A stretch of 64,000 nucleotides of DNA from Bdellovibrio bacteriovorus W. Lineage in GTDB: Bacteria > Bdellovibrionota > Bdellovibrionia > Bdellovibrionales > Bdellovibrionaceae. Below are positions 63,778 to 64,000 of this stretch, in pieces. The stretch's first letter is position 1, and every line of letters begins with the position of its first letter. The notes beneath the pieces were generated by a model. The model worked only from the letters and a program-made list of their open reading frames with translations. It did no database searches and had not been told where the DNA came from. The position numbers and the translations under genes are program-made. The stretch is from the NCBI GenBank assembly GCA_000525675.1, contig CP002190.1, positions 2,914,001-2,978,000 on the forward strand, written 5' to 3'.

Positions 63778-64000
63778 TTAGAACAGGCTTTTTTCAACAG
63801 CGCTAAAGATAGGCCCTGATACGAAGCCCATAAGAACAATGGCTAAAGCCATCGCAACGACCGTCACTGTTGTTGCATTTAAAGAGTGGCCAGCAATTTC
63901 TGCTTCTCCATCTTTCATATACATAACAACAATTGGGCGAAGATAGTAATAAACACCGATCACAGAGCTTACTACACCCCAAATTGCGAGCCATAAAAGC
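63778..64000 (-). CDS. nuoN: NADH-quinone oxidoreductase subunit N, C-terminal part
   Basis: Only the last 73 codons are in the window; the frame is open to the edge. The sequence LLWLAIWGVVSSVIGVYYYLRPIVVMYM followed by another hydrophobic segment is the typical end of NuoN (proton-pumping subunit of complex I), given here in parts. The gene continues beyond the right edge, and the rest of the nuo operon is expected there. Confidence 0.85.
   Translation of the reverse strand, partial: LLWLAIWGVVSSVIGVYYYLRPIVVMYMKDGEAEIAGHSLNATTVTVVAMALAIVLMGFVSGPIFSAVEKSLF

Overview
The window reads as chromosome of a low-GC (roughly 40-45% by eye) member of the Bdellovibrionota, most likely Bdellovibrio or a close relative. 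The grounds are gene content and order, not a database match: mdh-sucC-sucD, an Mla/MCE transporter block, obg-nadD/rsfS-rlmH, a Tad-type TadB/TadC pair, PilT, several lipoproteins, a secreted subtilisin, a deo/pun nucleoside-salvage operon and a reverse transsulfuration pair. Coding density is very high, with many 4-base ATGA overlaps, and I find no gene-free stretch above about 300 bases.

Positions 1-4740 form an AT-rich accessory island next to tRNA-Phe. It holds a partial gene running off the left edge, a four-gene cluster (small membrane protein, ABC-3C C-terminal component, ABC-3C middle component, ABC-3C ATPase), an orphan 134-aa protein, and a broken tyrosine integrase pointing away from tRNA-Phe. 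The ABC-3C cluster is a predicted conflict/defence system. Its small membrane partner carries the same Gly-Asp-Asn type motif as the N-terminus of its neighbour and is the most interesting unknown of the island.

Positions 4795-13406 are all on the minus strand except one tiny gene. They hold cystathionine gamma-lyase/synthase and cystathionine beta-synthase, a small unknown protein, TadC and TadB, a previously easy-to-miss 28-residue Lys/Ala peptide gene (plus strand), and a six-gene MCE transporter operon. That operon has two different ATPases and two different permeases. The catalytic residues are split so that one ATP site should be intact and the other degenerate.

Positions 13548-25527 are mostly plus strand: malate dehydrogenase and succinyl-CoA synthetase, a RoxA-like dihaem cytochrome, NDK, an RNA uracil methyltransferase, and an envelope operon (TPR lipoprotein, RodZ-like protein, GT39-like enzyme, degenerate PHP protein). 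Positions 25517-38803 hold mostly minus-strand housekeeping genes: ferredoxin, NAD synthetase, a prepilin-like protein, RimO, LolA, ComF, RlmH, a NadD-RsfS fusion, Obg, L27, L21 with a histone-H1-like tail, and RNase G.

Positions 38918-64000 hold PilT, deoC-deoA-punA, a secreted subtilase, the three-subunit acyl-CoA carboxylase, Tat translocase, a tandem M16 protease, HemW, GrpE and a zinc-finger-less DnaJ, an LpoA-like lipoprotein, two DksA-like proteins (one zinc-less), Lon, a helix-turn-helix/coiled-coil regulator, a patatin phospholipase and the end of NuoN.
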